Notes: generated from the sequence alone by a model not told the origin. A DNA stretch of 64,000 nucleotides from Sphingomonas sp. dw_22 (GCF_018449795.1 NZ_JAAVVE010000020.1:1-64000), one strand, 5' to 3'; shown: positions 53,647 to 64,000, counted from the first letter of the stretch. Numbers and translations are program-made.

Positions 53647-55839
53647 ATGTCCCCTGTTTCGCTGCGCTTCCTCGCCACCGTTTCCGCGCTGGCGCTTGCC
53701 TCTCCCGCCTTCGCGCAGGAGGCCCCGCCGCAGGAGGAGACGCCGAACGACGAGATCGTCGTCACCGCGCAGCGCGACAATCAGACCCAGGTGATCCGCA
53801 GCGGCAATGCCGGCGTGCTCGGCGACAAGCCGGCCGAGGATCTGCCGTTCAGCATCAAGAGCTACAATGCCGCGCTGATCCTCAACCAGCAGCCGCAGAC
53901 GCTGGGCCAGGTGCTTGAGAACGATCCCTCGATCCGCACCACCTATGGCTTCGGCAATGCCGCCGAGCAGTTCGTCATCCGCGGCTTCACGCTCTTCGGA
54001 GACGATATCGGCCTGGATGGACTCTACGGCCTCGCCCCGCGCCAGCTTATCGCGCCCGAGCTCTACGATCAGGTCCAGGTGCTGAACGGTGCCAGCGCCT
54101 TCCTCAACGGCGCCGCGCCCGGCGGCAGCGGCCAGGGCGGCAGCGTCAACCTGATCCCCAAGCGCGCCGGCGACAATCCCCTCACCCGCGTCACCGCCAA
54201 CTACACCTCCAGCGGCCATGTCGGCGGCAGCTTCGACATGTCGCGCCGCTTCGCCGACGGCGCGATCGGGGTGCGCATCAACGGCGCCGGGCGCGAGGGC
54301 GACGTCGCGATCGACGACGAATTCCGCAGCACCTATGTGCTGGGCGGCGCGCTCGATTATCGCGGCACCGACGTCCGCCTGTCGCTCGATCTCGCCTATC
54401 AGCGCGTCCAGGTGCGCCACCTGCGCCCCAAGGTGACGATCGCGTCCGCTACGATCCCCAAGGTGCCCGAGGCCGATCACAATTACGGCCAGTCGTTCAG
54501 CTACACGACGCTGCGCGACATCTTCGGAATGGTGAAGGGCGAATGGGACATCGCCGACAATGCGATGCTCTACGCCTCGTTCGGCGCGCGTGACGGATCG
54601 GAGGACGGCATCTATGACGGCATCACCGTCACCGATGCGCTGACCGGTGCCGGCACCGGCAACGCGCTCTACGTGCCGCGCACCGACAATAACGAAGCCG
54701 CGCAGGTCGGGCTGCGCGTCAAGCTGGCCAGCGGCGGCATCAGCCATGAGATCAATTTCGGCGGCAGCTATGTCTGGCAGGTCAATCGCAACGCCTATGA
54801 TTTCCGCTACGGGCCGGATTTCGCCGGCTATGCGACCAATCTCTACGATACCCCCGATATCGCATTGCCGAGTTCGAGCCTGGTCGGCGGCGATCTGAAC
54901 GATCCCTTTCCGATCAGCCGCACGCGGCTGGGCAGCGTCTTCGCATCGGACACGCTCGGTTTCTGGAACGACCGGATCCTGCTGACCGCCGGCCTGCGGC
55001 TGCAGACCATAGTGGCGAAAGGCTATGCCGCCACCGACGATCCGGCAAACGGCATCGTCGCCCGCGACCTGACGACCGAATATGACGAGGACGCGATCAC
55101 GCCCGTTATCGGCCTGGTGGTGAAGCCGGTCGATCACGTCTCGCTGTTCGCCAATCGCATCGAAGGGCTCGCCCAGGGTCCGTCCGCGCCGATCGATCCC
55201 ACCGTCATCAACCAAGGCGAGATCTTCGCGCCCTACAAGTCGACGCAGTACGAAATCGGCGGCAAGCTCGGCTTCGGCCGCTTCAACGCCAGCCTCGCGC
55301 TGTTCCAGACCACCCAGCCCAACGCCTATGCCGCGCCCGATCCGGAAAATCCCGGCTTCCAGCGCTTCGGCGTCTATGGCGAGCAGCGCAATCGCGGCAT
55401 CGAGTTCAGCGTCGACGGCCAGCCGGTCGACGGCCTGCGCATCATCGCCGGCGCGTCGCTCAACGATGCCGAGCTGCGCAAGACGGCGGGCGGCGTGAAC
55501 GAGGGCAACACCGCGGTCGGCGTGCCGGACTATCTCGTCAACGCCAATGTGGAGTGGGACACGCCCTTCCTCCCCGGCGCCACGCTCACCGGCCGCTTCG
55601 TCCAGACCGGCAAGCAGCAGGTCAATGCCGCCAACACGCTGGAAATCCCGAGCTGGACGCGCTTCGATCTCGGCGCCCGCTATGTCGCGCTGGTCGGCCA
55701 GATGCCGCTGACGCTGCGCTTCAACGTCGATAACGTCGCGAACAAGCGCTACTGGGCCTCAGCCTTCGACAGCTTCAACGCCGCCCTGCTCCAGGGCACG
55801 CCGCGCACGTTCAAGCTGTCGGCGTCGATCGACCTGTAG
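53647..55839 (+). CDS. TonB-dependent siderophore receptor
   Basis: A 730-residue outer-membrane receptor. The signal peptide (FLATVSALALASPAFAQ) precedes a TonB box (NDEIVVTAQRDN), the plug (DLPFSIKSYNAALILNQQPQTLGQVLENDPSI; QFVIRGFTLFGDDIGLDGL; VQVLNGASAFLNGAAPGGSGQGG) and a barrel ending with LSASIDL. The plug pattern is that of ferric-siderophore receptors. The ATG at 53647 has AAGG 7 bases upstream; another ATG at 53632 is possible. It is the last gene of the Fur-box operon with the PepSY protein. Confidence 0.9.
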   Translation: MSPVSLRFLATVSALALASPAFAQEAPPQEETPNDEIVVTAQRDNQTQVIRSGNAGVLGDKPAEDLPFSIKSYNAALILNQQPQTLGQVLENDPSIRTTYGFGNAAEQFVIRGFTLFGDDIGLDGLYGLAPRQLIAPELYDQVQVLNGASAFLNGAAPGGSGQGGSVNLIPKRAGDNPLTRVTANYTSSGHVGGSFDMSRRFADGAIGVRINGAGREGDVAIDDEFRSTYVLGGALDYRGTDVRLSLDLAYQRVQVRHLRPKVTIASATIPKVPEADHNYGQSFSYTTLRDIFGMVKGEWDIADNAMLYASFGARDGSEDGIYDGITVTDALTGAGTGNALYVPRTDNNEAAQVGLRVKLASGGISHEINFGGSYVWQVNRNAYDFRYGPDFAGYATNLYDTPDIALPSSSLVGGDLNDPFPISRTRLGSVFASDTLGFWNDRILLTAGLRLQTIVAKGYAATDDPANGIVARDLTTEYDEDAITPVIGLVVKPVDHVSLFANRIEGLAQGPSAPIDPTVINQGEIFAPYKSTQYEIGGKLGFGRFNASLALFQTTQPNAYAAPDPENPGFQRFGVYGEQRNRGIEFSVDGQPVDGLRIIAGASLNDAELRKTAGGVNEGNTAVGVPDYLVNANVEWDTPFLPGATLTGRFVQTGKQQVNAANTLEIPSWTRFDLGARYVALVGQMPLTLRFNVDNVANKRYWASAFDSFNAALLQGTPRTFKLSASIDL

Positions 55840-55902
55840 ACGGTACGAGACGGTAAAGGCAGACATCGGGCGGCAAACGTTATCAAGCCCCCTTGTGGCC
55901 GC

Positions 55903-55928
55903 GAACACTGCGCCCAAATACAGTGTTC
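55903..55928. promoter_or_regulatory. Inverted repeat between TonB receptor and rpiA
   Basis: GAACACTG (55903-55910) and CAGTGTTC (55921-55928), perfect 8-bp arms 10 bases apart, about 105 bp upstream of rpiA. No U run follows, so a repressor site for the pentose-phosphate operon is as likely as a terminator for the receptor gene. The rest of the 193-bp gap shows no gene. Confidence 0.4.
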
Positions 55929-56032
55929 CGGGCATTGCAGGGTGGTGCTGGCATTGAAGCATCTAAGATCAGCTTCCCACCAGATGGGCTCGCGCCCGCC
56001 AGCAGCCGCCGAACCCGGCAGCCTGTGCTGAG

Positions 56033-56806
56033 ATGACGATGCCGTCCGCCGACGATCGCAAGCGCGCCGCGGCGGAGACCGCGGTCGCCGAAGTCGCCAG
56101 CGGCATGATCGTCGGCCTCGGTACCGGCAGCACCGCCGCCTATGCCGTCGCGGCGCTCGCGGCCCGGGTGGCCGAAGGTCTGGCGGTGGAGGCCGTCGCA
56201 ACGTCGCAACGCACCGCCGAGGCGGCACGGGCAGCCGGCATCCGCGTGATCGACTTCGCCGATGTCGCCGCGATCGACCTGGGCATCGACGGCGTCGACG
56301 AGATCGATCCGATGCTGCGGGCGATCAAGGGCGCGGGCGGCGCCATGCTGCGCGAGAAGATCGTCGCCTCGGCCGCGGCGCGGATGATCGCGATCGCGGA
56401 TTCCTCCAAGGAGGTGGCGCAGCTCGGCGGCCGGCCCGTCCCGGTCGAGATACTTCCGTTCGCGCGCGCCTATGCGGAGCGGCGGATAGCCCAGCTCGGC
56501 GGCGCACCGGCGCTGCGCAAGGCTACGGACGATGCCCCCTTCCGCACCGACCAGGAAAATTGGGTACTCGACTGCGCCTTCGGGCCGATCGCCGATCCGG
56601 CGGCGCTGGCGGCGGCACTCTCGGAGATCCCCGGCATGCTCGGGCACGGCCTGTTCCTGCGCGAGATCAACACGCTCTACCTCGGAACCGAGCAGGGCGT
56701 CGTGCGCCGCGACCGGCCGGACGAAGATAAAGACCGAAAGTCGCTTTCCGGCCGCATCCTTCCCGGCCATCCCTCGTTTGGCGCTTACATGGATCAAGGA
56801 CAGTGA
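56033..56806 (+). CDS. rpiA: Ribose-5-phosphate isomerase A
   Basis: A 257-residue enzyme interconverting ribose-5-phosphate and ribulose-5-phosphate. Active-site blocks are GLGTGSTAAYAV near residue 28, LGIDGVDEIDP near 83 and KGAGGAMLREKIVA near 101. The usual family end is close to LGTEQGVV; here a further tail of about 30 residues, not typical of RpiA, runs to the stop. It is the first gene of a five-gene pentose-phosphate operon; its stop overlaps the transketolase start (TGATG). Confidence 0.92.
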   Translation: MTMPSADDRKRAAAETAVAEVASGMIVGLGTGSTAAYAVAALAARVAEGLAVEAVATSQRTAEAARAAGIRVIDFADVAAIDLGIDGVDEIDPMLRAIKGAGGAMLREKIVASAAARMIAIADSSKEVAQLGGRPVPVEILPFARAYAERRIAQLGGAPALRKATDDAPFRTDQENWVLDCAFGPIADPAALAAALSEIPGMLGHGLFLREINTLYLGTEQGVVRRDRPDEDKDRKSLSGRILPGHPSFGAYMDQGQ

Positions 56807-58893
56807 TGACCGAAGCTCCCGCAATAGCCGGCCTCCACGAGGACGGATCTTCCTCCCGCCTCACAATCGACACCATCCGAACCCTGGCCATGGATGCCGT
56901 GCAGAAGGCGAATTCCGGCCATCCGGGGACGCCGATGGCGCTGGCCCCGGTGGCCTACACGCTGTGGCGCGATTTCCTGCGCTACGATCCCGAGGCGCCG
57001 GACTGGCCCAATCGCGACCGGTTCGTGTTGTCGGTCGGCCACGCCTCGATGCTGCTCTACGCCGTGCTGCACCTCGCCGGCGTGCGGGAGATCGACGCGG
57101 ACGGCAAACCGACCGGCAAGCCCGCGGTGAGCCTCGACGACATCAAGGCGTTCCGCCAGCTCGATTCCAAGACGCCCGGTCATCCCGAATACCGGATGAC
57201 CACCGGCGTCGAGACCACCACCGGGCCGCTTGGCCAGGGCTGCGGGAATTCGGTGGGCATGGCGATCGCCGAGCGAGCACTGGCCGCACGCTTCAACCGC
57301 GACGGCTTCACGCTGTTCGACCATGACGTCTATGTGCTGTGCGGCGACGGCGACATGATGGAGGGCGTCTCGTCCGAGGCGGCATCGATCGCGGCGCACC
57401 TCAAGCTCTCCAACCTGTGCTGGATCTACGACAGCAACCACATCACGATCGAGGGATCGACCGCCCTCGCCTTCGACGAGGATGTCGGCAAGCGTTTCGA
57501 AGCCTATGGCTGGAACGTCCTCCATATCGACGACGCCAACGACACCAACGCGCTGGAGCAGGCGCTCGCGGCGTTCCGCGCCACCGACGATCGCCCGACC
57601 TTCATCCTCGTCCATTCGGTGATCGGCTGGGGTTCCCCGCGCGCCGGCAGCGAGAAGGCGCATGGCGAGGCGCTGGGCGAGGACAATGTCCGCGCCACCA
57701 AGCGCGCCTATGGCTGGCCCGAGGATGCCCAGTTCCTGGTGCCCGACGGCGTGAAGCAGGCCTTTACCGAAGCGGTTTCCGGCCGCGGCAAGCCAGCCCG
57801 CGAGGAATGGGAGGCGCTGTTCGCCCGCTATCGCGACGCCTTCCCCTCTGAGGCCGCCGAACTCGACCTGCTCCGCCAGGGCAAGCTGCCCGAAGGCTGG
57901 CAGGCCGATATTCCCAGCTTCCCCGCCGATGCCAAGGGCGTCGCCTCGCGCGATGCGGGCGGCAAGGTGCTCAACGCGATCGCGCCGCATGCGCCGATGC
58001 TGATGGGCGGCGCCGCCGATCTCTCGCCCTCGACCAAGACCAACCTCACCTTCCAGGGCGCCGGATCGTTCGAGCCCGGCGACTATGGCGGCCGCAACTT
58101 CCATTTCGGCGTGCGCGAGCATGCGATGGGAGCGATCGCCAACGGCATGGCGCTCTCCTATCTGCGTTCCTACACCGGCACCTTCCTGGTCTTCGCCGAC
58201 TATATGCGCGCGCCGATCCGGCTGGCGGCGATCATGGAGCTGCCGGTGGTGTTCGTGTTCACCCATGACAGCATCGGCGTGGGCGAGGACGGGCCGACCC
58301 ACCAGCCGATCGAGCATCTCGCGACGCTGCGCGCGATTCCCGGCCTCGACACGATCCGCCCCGGCGACGCCAACGAAGTCGCGGTGGCATGGAAGGTCGC
58401 GCTGTCGCACACGCATGCGCCGACCGCGCTGATCCTCTCCCGCCAGGCGATCCCCACGCTCGATCGCGAGAAATACGCCTCGGCCGACGGGTTGGAGAAA
58501 GGCGGCTATGTCCTCGCCGATACCGCGGACGGCGATCCCGAGCTGATCCTGATCGGCACCGGCAGCGAGCTGCCGCTGGTCGTCGCCGCGCACGAGAAGC
58601 TGACGGCCGAGGGCATCCGGTCGCGGGTCGTGTCGCTGCCGAGCTGGTATCTGTTCGAGCAGCAGGACACCGCCTATCGCGAGCGGGTGTTCCCCAACGC
58701 CGTCCGCGCCCGCCTCGCGGTGGAACAGGCGGGCGCGATGGGCTGGGACCGCTATGTCGGCCATGACGGCGGCACGATCACCATGAAGTCCTTCGGCGCC
58801 TCCGCCCCCCTGGCGGCGCTCCAGCAGAAGTTCGGCTTCACCATCGACAATGTCTGCGCCGTCGCGCGCCAGCTCATCGGGAAGAACCAATGA
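56806..58893 (+). CDS. tkt: Transketolase
   Basis: A 695-residue thiamine-diphosphate enzyme that moves two-carbon units between sugar phosphates. The N-terminal domain has KANSGHPGTPMALAPVAY and the diphosphate-binding GDGDMMEGVSSEA; the middle domain has NFHFGVREHAMGAIANGMAL with the catalytic Glu; and HDSIGVGEDGPTHQPIEHL is the phosphate-binding loop. The ATG at 56806 is used (stop-start overlap with rpiA); a GTG one codon earlier is possible. Length and motifs are normal. Confidence 0.95.
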   Translation: MTEAPAIAGLHEDGSSSRLTIDTIRTLAMDAVQKANSGHPGTPMALAPVAYTLWRDFLRYDPEAPDWPNRDRFVLSVGHASMLLYAVLHLAGVREIDADGKPTGKPAVSLDDIKAFRQLDSKTPGHPEYRMTTGVETTTGPLGQGCGNSVGMAIAERALAARFNRDGFTLFDHDVYVLCGDGDMMEGVSSEAASIAAHLKLSNLCWIYDSNHITIEGSTALAFDEDVGKRFEAYGWNVLHIDDANDTNALEQALAAFRATDDRPTFILVHSVIGWGSPRAGSEKAHGEALGEDNVRATKRAYGWPEDAQFLVPDGVKQAFTEAVSGRGKPAREEWEALFARYRDAFPSEAAELDLLRQGKLPEGWQADIPSFPADAKGVASRDAGGKVLNAIAPHAPMLMGGAADLSPSTKTNLTFQGAGSFEPGDYGGRNFHFGVREHAMGAIANGMALSYLRSYTGTFLVFADYMRAPIRLAAIMELPVVFVFTHDSIGVGEDGPTHQPIEHLATLRAIPGLDTIRPGDANEVAVAWKVALSHTHAPTALILSRQAIPTLDREKYASADGLEKGGYVLADTADGDPELILIGTGSELPLVVAAHEKLTAEGIRSRVVSLPSWYLFEQQDTAYRERVFPNAVRARLAVEQAGAMGWDRYVGHDGGTITMKSFGASAPLAALQQKFGFTIDNVCAVARQLIGKNQ

Positions 58894-61697
58894 CCAGCCG
58901 CCTGAAGCAGCTCGGCGAGGCCGGGCAAGCCGTATGGCTCGACTTTGTCGACCGCAACTTTCTCAACGAAGGCGGCCTGCGCAAGCTCGTCGAGGAGGAT
59001 GGGCTGACCGGGGTCACCTCCAATCCCTCGATCTTCGAAAAGGCGATGGGGCATGGCGACGCCTATGATGCCGGGTTCTCGGCATTCCTGGGCAAGGGCG
59101 ATGCCAGCGTCCAGGATCTGTACGAGAGCCAGGCCATCGCCGACATTCAGGCGGCCGCCGCCGATCTCCGCCCCGCCTATGACCGGCTGGAGCGCCGCGA
59201 CGGCTATGTCAGCCTCGAAGTATCCCCCTATCTCGCCGACACGACCCAAGCGACGATCGAGGAAGCCCGGCGGCTATGGGCCGCGGTCGATGCGCCGAAC
59301 CTGATGATCAAGGTGCCCGGCACCCCTGCCGGCACCCTCGCGATCCGCACGCTGATCGAGGACGGCCTCAACATCAACGTGACCTTGCTGTTCTCGCTCG
59401 CCGCCTATCAGGCGGTGGCCGAGGCCTATCTCCACGGCCTCGAAGCGCGGGTGAAGAAGGGCGAGCCGATCGACGGCATCGCCAGCGTCGCCAGCTTCTT
59501 CGTCAGCCGCATCGACGCGAAGATCGACAAGGCGATCGATGCCCGGATCGCGGCCGGCGATGCGGAGAGCGACGCGCTGAAGGCATTGCGCGGCAAGGTC
59601 GCGATCGCCAACGCCAAGCTTGCCTATGCCTGGTACCAGGAGATGATCGCCGGCCCGCGCTGGCAGGCACTGGCCGCCAAGGGCGCGATGCCCCAGCGGC
59701 TGCTCTGGGCCTCGACCGGGGTAAAGGACCCCGCCTATCCCGACACGCTCTATATCGACACGCTGATCGGCCCCGACACGGTCAACACCATGCCGCCCAA
59801 GACGATGGACGCCTTCCGCGACCACGGCATGGTGCGCGACACGCTGACCGAGGACGTGGACGGCGCCCGCCATGTGATCGCCGAGGTGAGGCGTCTCGGC
59901 CTCGGGCTGGACGACGTCACCGCCGCGCTCGTGCCCGAAGGCGTCAAGCTGTTCGCCGACGCCGCCGATGCGCTGCTCGGCGCGGTGGCGGGCAAGCGTA
60001 CCGCGTTCCTCGGCGAACGGCAGAATGCGATGGAGGCCAGCCTCCACGAACGCCTCGAAAAAGCCGTCGCAGCCCGTCTCGAAACCGCCAGCGCCGAGGG
60101 CTGGTCCCGCCGGCTGTGGCAGGGTGACGCCTCGCTCTGGACCGGCAAGGACGAAGCCAAATGGCTCGGCTGGCTCCCCGCCGCCCGCGGCGAGCAGGTC
60201 GATCCCGAGGCGCTGAAGGCGCTCGCCGAACGCGCCCGCGGCCACAAGGATGCCGTGCTGCTCGGCATGGGCGGATCGAGCCTCGGGCCGGAAGTGCTCG
60301 CGCTGATCCTCGGCAATGCCGAGGGGAGTCCGCGCCTCCATGTCCTCGACACCACCGATCCCGGCCAGATCGCCAGCGTCGCCGCCGCGATCGACCCCAA
60401 GGAGGCGCTGTTCATCGTCTCCTCCAAATCGGGCTCGACGATGGAGCCGGAGCTGCTGCGCGCCTGTTTCTGGGAACTGTCGGGCAAGGACGGCAGCCGC
60501 TTCGTCGCGGTCACCGATCCCGGATCGAAGCTGGAGGCGACGGCGAAGGCGGACGGCTTCGTGATGATCTTCCCCGGCGATCCCGCGATCGGCGGCCGCT
60601 ATTCGGTGCTCTCGGCATTCGGCATGGTGCCGGCGGCGGCAATGGGCATCGATACCCGCGCCTTTTTCGAGGCGACCGCGCCGATGGTCTTCGCCTGCGG
60701 GCCGGACGTGCCGCCTGCCGCTAATCCCGGCGTCCGGCTGGGCGCGATCCTCGGCGAGGCGGCGCTGGCCGGGCGCGACAAGCTCACCATCCTCCCCTCC
60801 CCGGGGCTCGCCCCGTTCGGCGCATGGCTGGAGCAACTGCTCGCCGAAAGCACCGGCAAGCAGGGCAAGGGCATCGTCCCCGTCGATCTGGAGCCCGCCG
60901 GCGAAGCGATATCCTACGGCACCGACCGGCTGTTCGTGCATCTCCACCTCGAAGGCGACGCAGACGCCGCGCTCGAAGCGAAACTGGAGGCGCTCGTCGC
61001 GGCCGGCCAGCCGCTGGTCACCATCCGCGTCGCCCGGCCCGAGTTGATCGGCCAGGAATTCTTCCGCTGGGAGATCGCCACCGCCATCGCCGGCGCGGTG
61101 ATCGGCATCGATCCGTTCGACCAGCCCGATGTCGAGGATGCCAAGATCGCGACGCGCAAGCTGGTCGACGCCTATGAGCAGACCGGCGCGCTGGAGCACG
61201 CGACACCGATCGTCGACACCCCCGATTTCGCGATCTTCGGACCCGGCAACAATGAATTCGCCGCGACCGACCCGATCGAGCTGCTGCGCCTCCATTTCGC
61301 GGAACTCTTCCCGCCGCGCTATGCCGGTTTCCTCGCCTATATCGAGCGCAACGCCGAGAATGCGCAGGCGATCGAGGCGATGCGCGTCGCCGTGCGCGAT
61401 GCGACCCAGGCCGCGACGGTCGCCGGCTTCGGCCCGCGCTTCCTCCATTCCACCGGCCAGGCCTACAAGGGCGGCCCCGCGACCGGCGACTTCCTCGTCA
61501 TCACCCGCGAACCCGAGCCCGACCTCGCCATCCCCGGCCGCCGCGCCAGCTTCGGCACCGTCCAGATCGCCCAGGCGCGCGGCGACATGGACGTGCTTGC
61601 GGCGCGCGGCCAGCGCGTGATGCGCGTCCATCTCCATCGCGACGGCGGCGGCATCGCCGCGCTCGTCGAGGCCGTTCGCGCGGCCGTCCGTCCCTGA
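58890..61697 (+). CDS. Bifunctional transaldolase / glucose-6-phosphate isomerase
   Basis: A 935-residue fusion. Residues 1 to about 370 are a transaldolase: [13 protein letters not shown] near 41 and the Schiff-base Lys141 in NLMIKVPGT. Residues from about 400 to the end are a phosphoglucose isomerase: [28 protein letters not shown], and a late segment [15 protein letters not shown]. One protein thus links the non-oxidative pentose-phosphate branch to glucose-6-phosphate, the substrate of zwf two genes downstream. Such fusions are known in several bacteria. Its ATG overlaps the transketolase stop as ATGA. Confidence 0.93.
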   Translation: MTSRLKQLGEAGQAVWLDFVDRNFLNEGGLRKLVEEDGLTGVTSNPSIFEKAMGHGDAYDAGFSAFLGKGDASVQDLYESQAIADIQAAAADLRPAYDRLERRDGYVSLEVSPYLADTTQATIEEARRLWAAVDAPNLMIKVPGTPAGTLAIRTLIEDGLNINVTLLFSLAAYQAVAEAYLHGLEARVKKGEPIDGIASVASFFVSRIDAKIDKAIDARIAAGDAESDALKALRGKVAIANAKLAYAWYQEMIAGPRWQALAAKGAMPQRLLWASTGVKDPAYPDTLYIDTLIGPDTVNTMPPKTMDAFRDHGMVRDTLTEDVDGARHVIAEVRRLGLGLDDVTAALVPEGVKLFADAADALLGAVAGKRTAFLGERQNAMEASLHERLEKAVAARLETASAEGWSRRLWQGDASLWTGKDEAKWLGWLPAARGEQVDPEALKALAERARGHKDAVLLGMGGSSLGPEVLALILGNAEGSPRLHVLDTTDPGQIASVAAAIDPKEALFIVSSKSGSTMEPELLRACFWELSGKDGSRFVAVTDPGSKLEATAKADGFVMIFPGDPAIGGRYSVLSAFGMVPAAAMGIDTRAFFEATAPMVFACGPDVPPAANPGVRLGAILGEAALAGRDKLTILPSPGLAPFGAWLEQLLAESTGKQGKGIVPVDLEPAGEAISYGTDRLFVHLHLEGDADAALEAKLEALVAAGQPLVTIRVARPELIGQEFFRWEIATAIAGAVIGIDPFDQPDVEDAKIATRKLVDAYEQTGALEHATPIVDTPDFAIFGPGNNEFAATDPIELLRLHFAELFPPRYAGFLAYIERNAENAQAIEAMRVAVRDATQAATVAGFGPRFLHSTGQAYKGGPATGDFLVITREPEPDLAIPGRRASFGTVQIAQARGDMDVLAARGQRVMRVHLHRDGGGIAALVEAVRAAVRP

Positions 61698-61711
61698 AGA
61701 AAGGAAATAGC

Positions 61712-62689
61712 ATGCGTCTAGCGATGATCGGCCTCGGCCGGATGGGTGCCAATATCGCCCGCCGGCTGATGCTCGGCCAACATGAGATCGTCGCCTTCGA
61801 TCGCGATCCCGCGGCGATCGCAGCCCTGGTCGAGGACGGCGCGGCCGCCGCCGCATCGCTGGAGGACATCGTCGCGAAGCTCGCCGCGCCGCGCATCTTC
61901 TGGGTGATGCTGCCTGCGGGCGCGCCGACCGAGGACACGGTCAACCGCCTGATGGAGCTGTCCGATCCCGGCGACATCATCATCGACGGCGGCAACAGCT
62001 TCTACAAGGACGACGTCCGCCGTGCCGCCGCCGCGCGGGAAAGGCAGTTCCATTATGTCGACGTCGGCACGTCCGGCGGCGTCTGGGGGCTGGAGCGCGG
62101 CTATTGCATGATGATCGGCGGCGACAAGGAGACGGTCGACCTGCTCGATCCGATCTTCGACACGCTGGCGCCGGGCTATGGCTCGATCGTCCGCACCCAG
62201 GGACGCAACGCGCCCGACGATCGCGCCGAGCGCGGCTATATCCATGCCGGGCCGACCGGCGCGGGCCATTTCGTCAAGATGGTCCATAACGGCATCGAAT
62301 ACGGGCTGATGCAGGCCTATGCCGAGGGCTTCGACATCCTGAAGGGCAAGGCGTCCGAGAAGGTGCCGCCCGAGGAGCGGTTCGAGATCGACCTGCCCGA
62401 CGTCGCCGAAGTGTGGCGCCGCGGCAGCGTCATCTCGTCCTGGCTGCTCGATCTCTGCGCGATCGGCCTCGCCAAGGATCCCGCGCTCGAACAATTCACC
62501 GGCCATGTCTCCGATTCCGGCGAAGGCCAGTGGACGATCGACGCGGCGATGGAGGAGGCGGTGCCCGCCTATGTCCTGTCGGCGGCGCTGTTCGCGCGCT
62601 ATCGCAGCCGGGTAGATCACACCTTCGGCGACAAGCTGCTCTCCGCGATGCGCTTCGGCTTCGGAGGCCATGTCGAGATGCCGCAGTGA
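61712..62689 (+). CDS. gnd: 6-phosphogluconate dehydrogenase (decarboxylating), short type
   Basis: A 325-residue enzyme of the shorter, YqeC/GntZ-like 6-phosphogluconate dehydrogenase class (the E. coli Gnd type has about 470 residues). The Rossmann motif is [14 protein letters not shown] at residues 6-20, the substrate loop [19 protein letters not shown] near 112 and the catalytic Lys in [19 protein letters not shown]. It oxidises 6-phosphogluconate to ribulose-5-phosphate. The AAGGAAAT ribosome site precedes the ATG by 14 bp after the fusion gene. Confidence 0.93.
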   Translation: MRLAMIGLGRMGANIARRLMLGQHEIVAFDRDPAAIAALVEDGAAAAASLEDIVAKLAAPRIFWVMLPAGAPTEDTVNRLMELSDPGDIIIDGGNSFYKDDVRRAAAARERQFHYVDVGTSGGVWGLERGYCMMIGGDKETVDLLDPIFDTLAPGYGSIVRTQGRNAPDDRAERGYIHAGPTGAGHFVKMVHNGIEYGLMQAYAEGFDILKGKASEKVPPEERFEIDLPDVAEVWRRGSVISSWLLDLCAIGLAKDPALEQFTGHVSDSGEGQWTIDAAMEEAVPAYVLSAALFARYRSRVDHTFGDKLLSAMRFGFGGHVEMPQ

Positions 62690-64000
62690 GCACGGCCCCG
62701 GCGGCACCGTCCGCCACATTCGTCATCTTCGGCGCGCTCGGCGATCTCACGCGGCGATTGCTGGTGCCGGCGCTCGTCAACCTTGCCCGCTCCAGCCTGC
62801 TCGATCCGGATACCGAGCTGCTCGGGATCAGCCACCATGACGGCGACGACGAGCATCTCCGGGAGGAGCTCGACGATTTCGTCAAGGACGACGCCTGCTG
62901 GCAGCGGGTGCGGCCGCACGTCCGCTATCTCAAGGGCGACTTCACCGACGCCGCCACCTTCGCGGCGCTGAAGAAGCACGTGAAGGGCAACGCCATCTTC
63001 TATCTCGCGACCGCGCCGGGTTTCTTCGGGTCCATCGTCGAACGGCTGGGCGATGCCGGGCTGCTCGATCAGGCCGACGGCTTCCGCCGCGTCGTGATCG
63101 AGAAGCCATTCGGCACCGATCTCGCCTCCGCGCGGGCGCTTAACGCGCAGATCCTCGCCAGGGCCTCCGAAGATCAAATCTACCGGATCGACCATTTCCT
63201 GGGCAAGGAGACGGTGCAGAACATCATGGTCACGCGCTTCGGCAACACCATGCTCGAGGCCGTCTGGAACAACCGCTATGTCGACCATGTCCAGATCACC
63301 GCGGCCGAGGCCGTCACTATCGGCAGCCGCGGCAAGTTCTACGACGCCACCGGCGCGCTGCGCGACATGGTGCCCAACCACCTGTTCCAGCTCCTGGCGA
63401 TGATCGGGATGGAGCCGCCGATCAGCTTCGACGCCGAGGCGATCCGTACCGAGAAAGGCAAGGTCATCGCGGCGATCACGCCGATCGATCCGGCCGAGGC
63501 GATCCGCGGCCGCTATGCCGCCGGCACCGTCGCCGGCAAGCCGGTGCCTGCCTATCGCGACGAGCCCGATGTCGATCCCGCCAGCCGGACCGAGACCTTC
63601 GCCGCGCTCAAGGTGCATGTGGAGACCTGGCGCTGGTCCGGCGTGCCCTTCTATCTGCGCACCGGCAAGGCGCTGGCCGCGCGCGACACCGAGATCGTCA
63701 TCCAGTTCAAGGAGGTGCCGCTCGCCCTGTTCCGCGAGACGGTGGTCGATCGCCTGCCGCCCGATCGCCTCGTGCTGCAGATCCAGCCGGACGAGGGCAT
63801 CAGCCTGGAATTCGTCGTCAAGCGGCCCGGGCCCGTGGTCAACACCGCGCCCGTCACCATGGACTTCCGCTACGAGGACCATTTCGAGATCGGCCATCAG
63901 AACGGCTACGAGACCCTGCTCTACGATGTCCTGACCGGCGACCAGACCTTGTTCCAGCGCGCCGACCAGATCGAAGGCGGCTGGCGCGCGGTGCAGCCGC
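62686..64000 (+). CDS. zwf: Glucose-6-phosphate 1-dehydrogenase (partial, runs off window)
   Basis: The first 438 codons of a glucose-6-phosphate dehydrogenase. The GTG start overlaps the gnd stop as GTGA. The NADP-binding end reads [19 protein letters not shown]; the central catalytic motif is [14 protein letters not shown] near residue 165, followed by the substrate-binding segment [16 protein letters not shown]. No stop is met before the window edge, and a normal enzyme would need about 40-60 more residues. It feeds carbon into the oxidative pentose-phosphate and Entner-Doudoroff routes. Confidence 0.94.
   Translation, partial: MSTAPAAPSATFVIFGALGDLTRRLLVPALVNLARSSLLDPDTELLGISHHDGDDEHLREELDDFVKDDACWQRVRPHVRYLKGDFTDAATFAALKKHVKGNAIFYLATAPGFFGSIVERLGDAGLLDQADGFRRVVIEKPFGTDLASARALNAQILARASEDQIYRIDHFLGKETVQNIMVTRFGNTMLEAVWNNRYVDHVQITAAEAVTIGSRGKFYDATGALRDMVPNHLFQLLAMIGMEPPISFDAEAIRTEKGKVIAAITPIDPAEAIRGRYAAGTVAGKPVPAYRDEPDVDPASRTETFAALKVHVETWRWSGVPFYLRTGKALAARDTEIVIQFKEVPLALFRETVVDRLPPDRLVLQIQPDEGISLEFVVKRPGPVVNTAPVTMDFRYEDHFEIGHQNGYETLLYDVLTGDQTLFQRADQIEGGWRAVQP

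Overview
The window is about 64 kb of uniformly GC-rich chromosomal DNA. I see no transposase, integrase, phage gene, CRISPR array, rRNA or tRNA. The gene set points to an alphaproteobacterium of the Sphingomonadaceae type (Sphingomonas-like): many TonB-dependent receptors with FecI/FecR pairs, PepSY membrane proteins, a fused transaldolase/glucose-6-phosphate isomerase, and dense operons whose genes overlap by 4 bp (ATGA or GTGA). The genus is an inference from gene content, not from a marker gene.

Layout from left to right. (1) 137-4497, minus strand: a tightly coupled operon of an ATP-grasp ligase, an FMN-dependent (LLM) monooxygenase and a complete MetNIQ transporter, probably for scavenging an organosulfur or amino-acid-like compound. 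(2) 4809-11639, minus: a CusCBA copper/silver efflux system with a CusF-like chaperone and two small exported proteins. (3) 11724-15098, minus: a cobalamin riboswitch, metE and a double-hotdog thioesterase. (4) 15165-19626: a divergent iron-uptake pair (PepSY protein operon and TonB-dependent receptor). (5) 19657-22738: a YdeP/FdhF-type molybdoprotein and a TetR regulator. (6) 22988-26577: a reduced chemotaxis-like operon whose CheA lacks the phosphotransfer domain. (7) 26850-29531: an isochorismatase-like hydrolase, a frameshifted pirin gene and a divergent LysR regulator. (8) 29535-37844, minus: a FecI/FecR/TonB-receptor set joined to two exported phosphoesterases and a cytochrome c. (9) 37918-39222: pncB. 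(10) 39318-45396, minus: a self-contained heme-uptake operon (sigma factor, anti-sigma, receptor, heme oxygenase, small membrane protein, TonB). (11) 45664-50455, plus: a trehalose operon with a membrane-anchored OtsA, OtsB and a GH15 enzyme. (12) 50491-52119: a CPA1 Na+/H+ antiporter. (13) 52302-55839: a PepSY protein, a 54-residue membrane protein and a TonB-dependent receptor. (14) 56033-64000, plus: a pentose-phosphate operon rpiA-tkt-tal/pgi-gnd-zwf, with zwf running off the window.

Cross-cutting signals: four related Fur-like sites (17251-17276, 43737-43762, 45435-45455, 52267-52287) lie upstream of the iron and heme genes only. The most unusual items are the organosulfur-type operon (1), the kinase without a phosphotransfer domain (6), the FecIR-linked phosphoesterase locus (8) and the membrane-tethered trehalose-phosphate synthase with a TTG start (11). 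Long antisense open frames throughout are GC-rich shadows and were left out.
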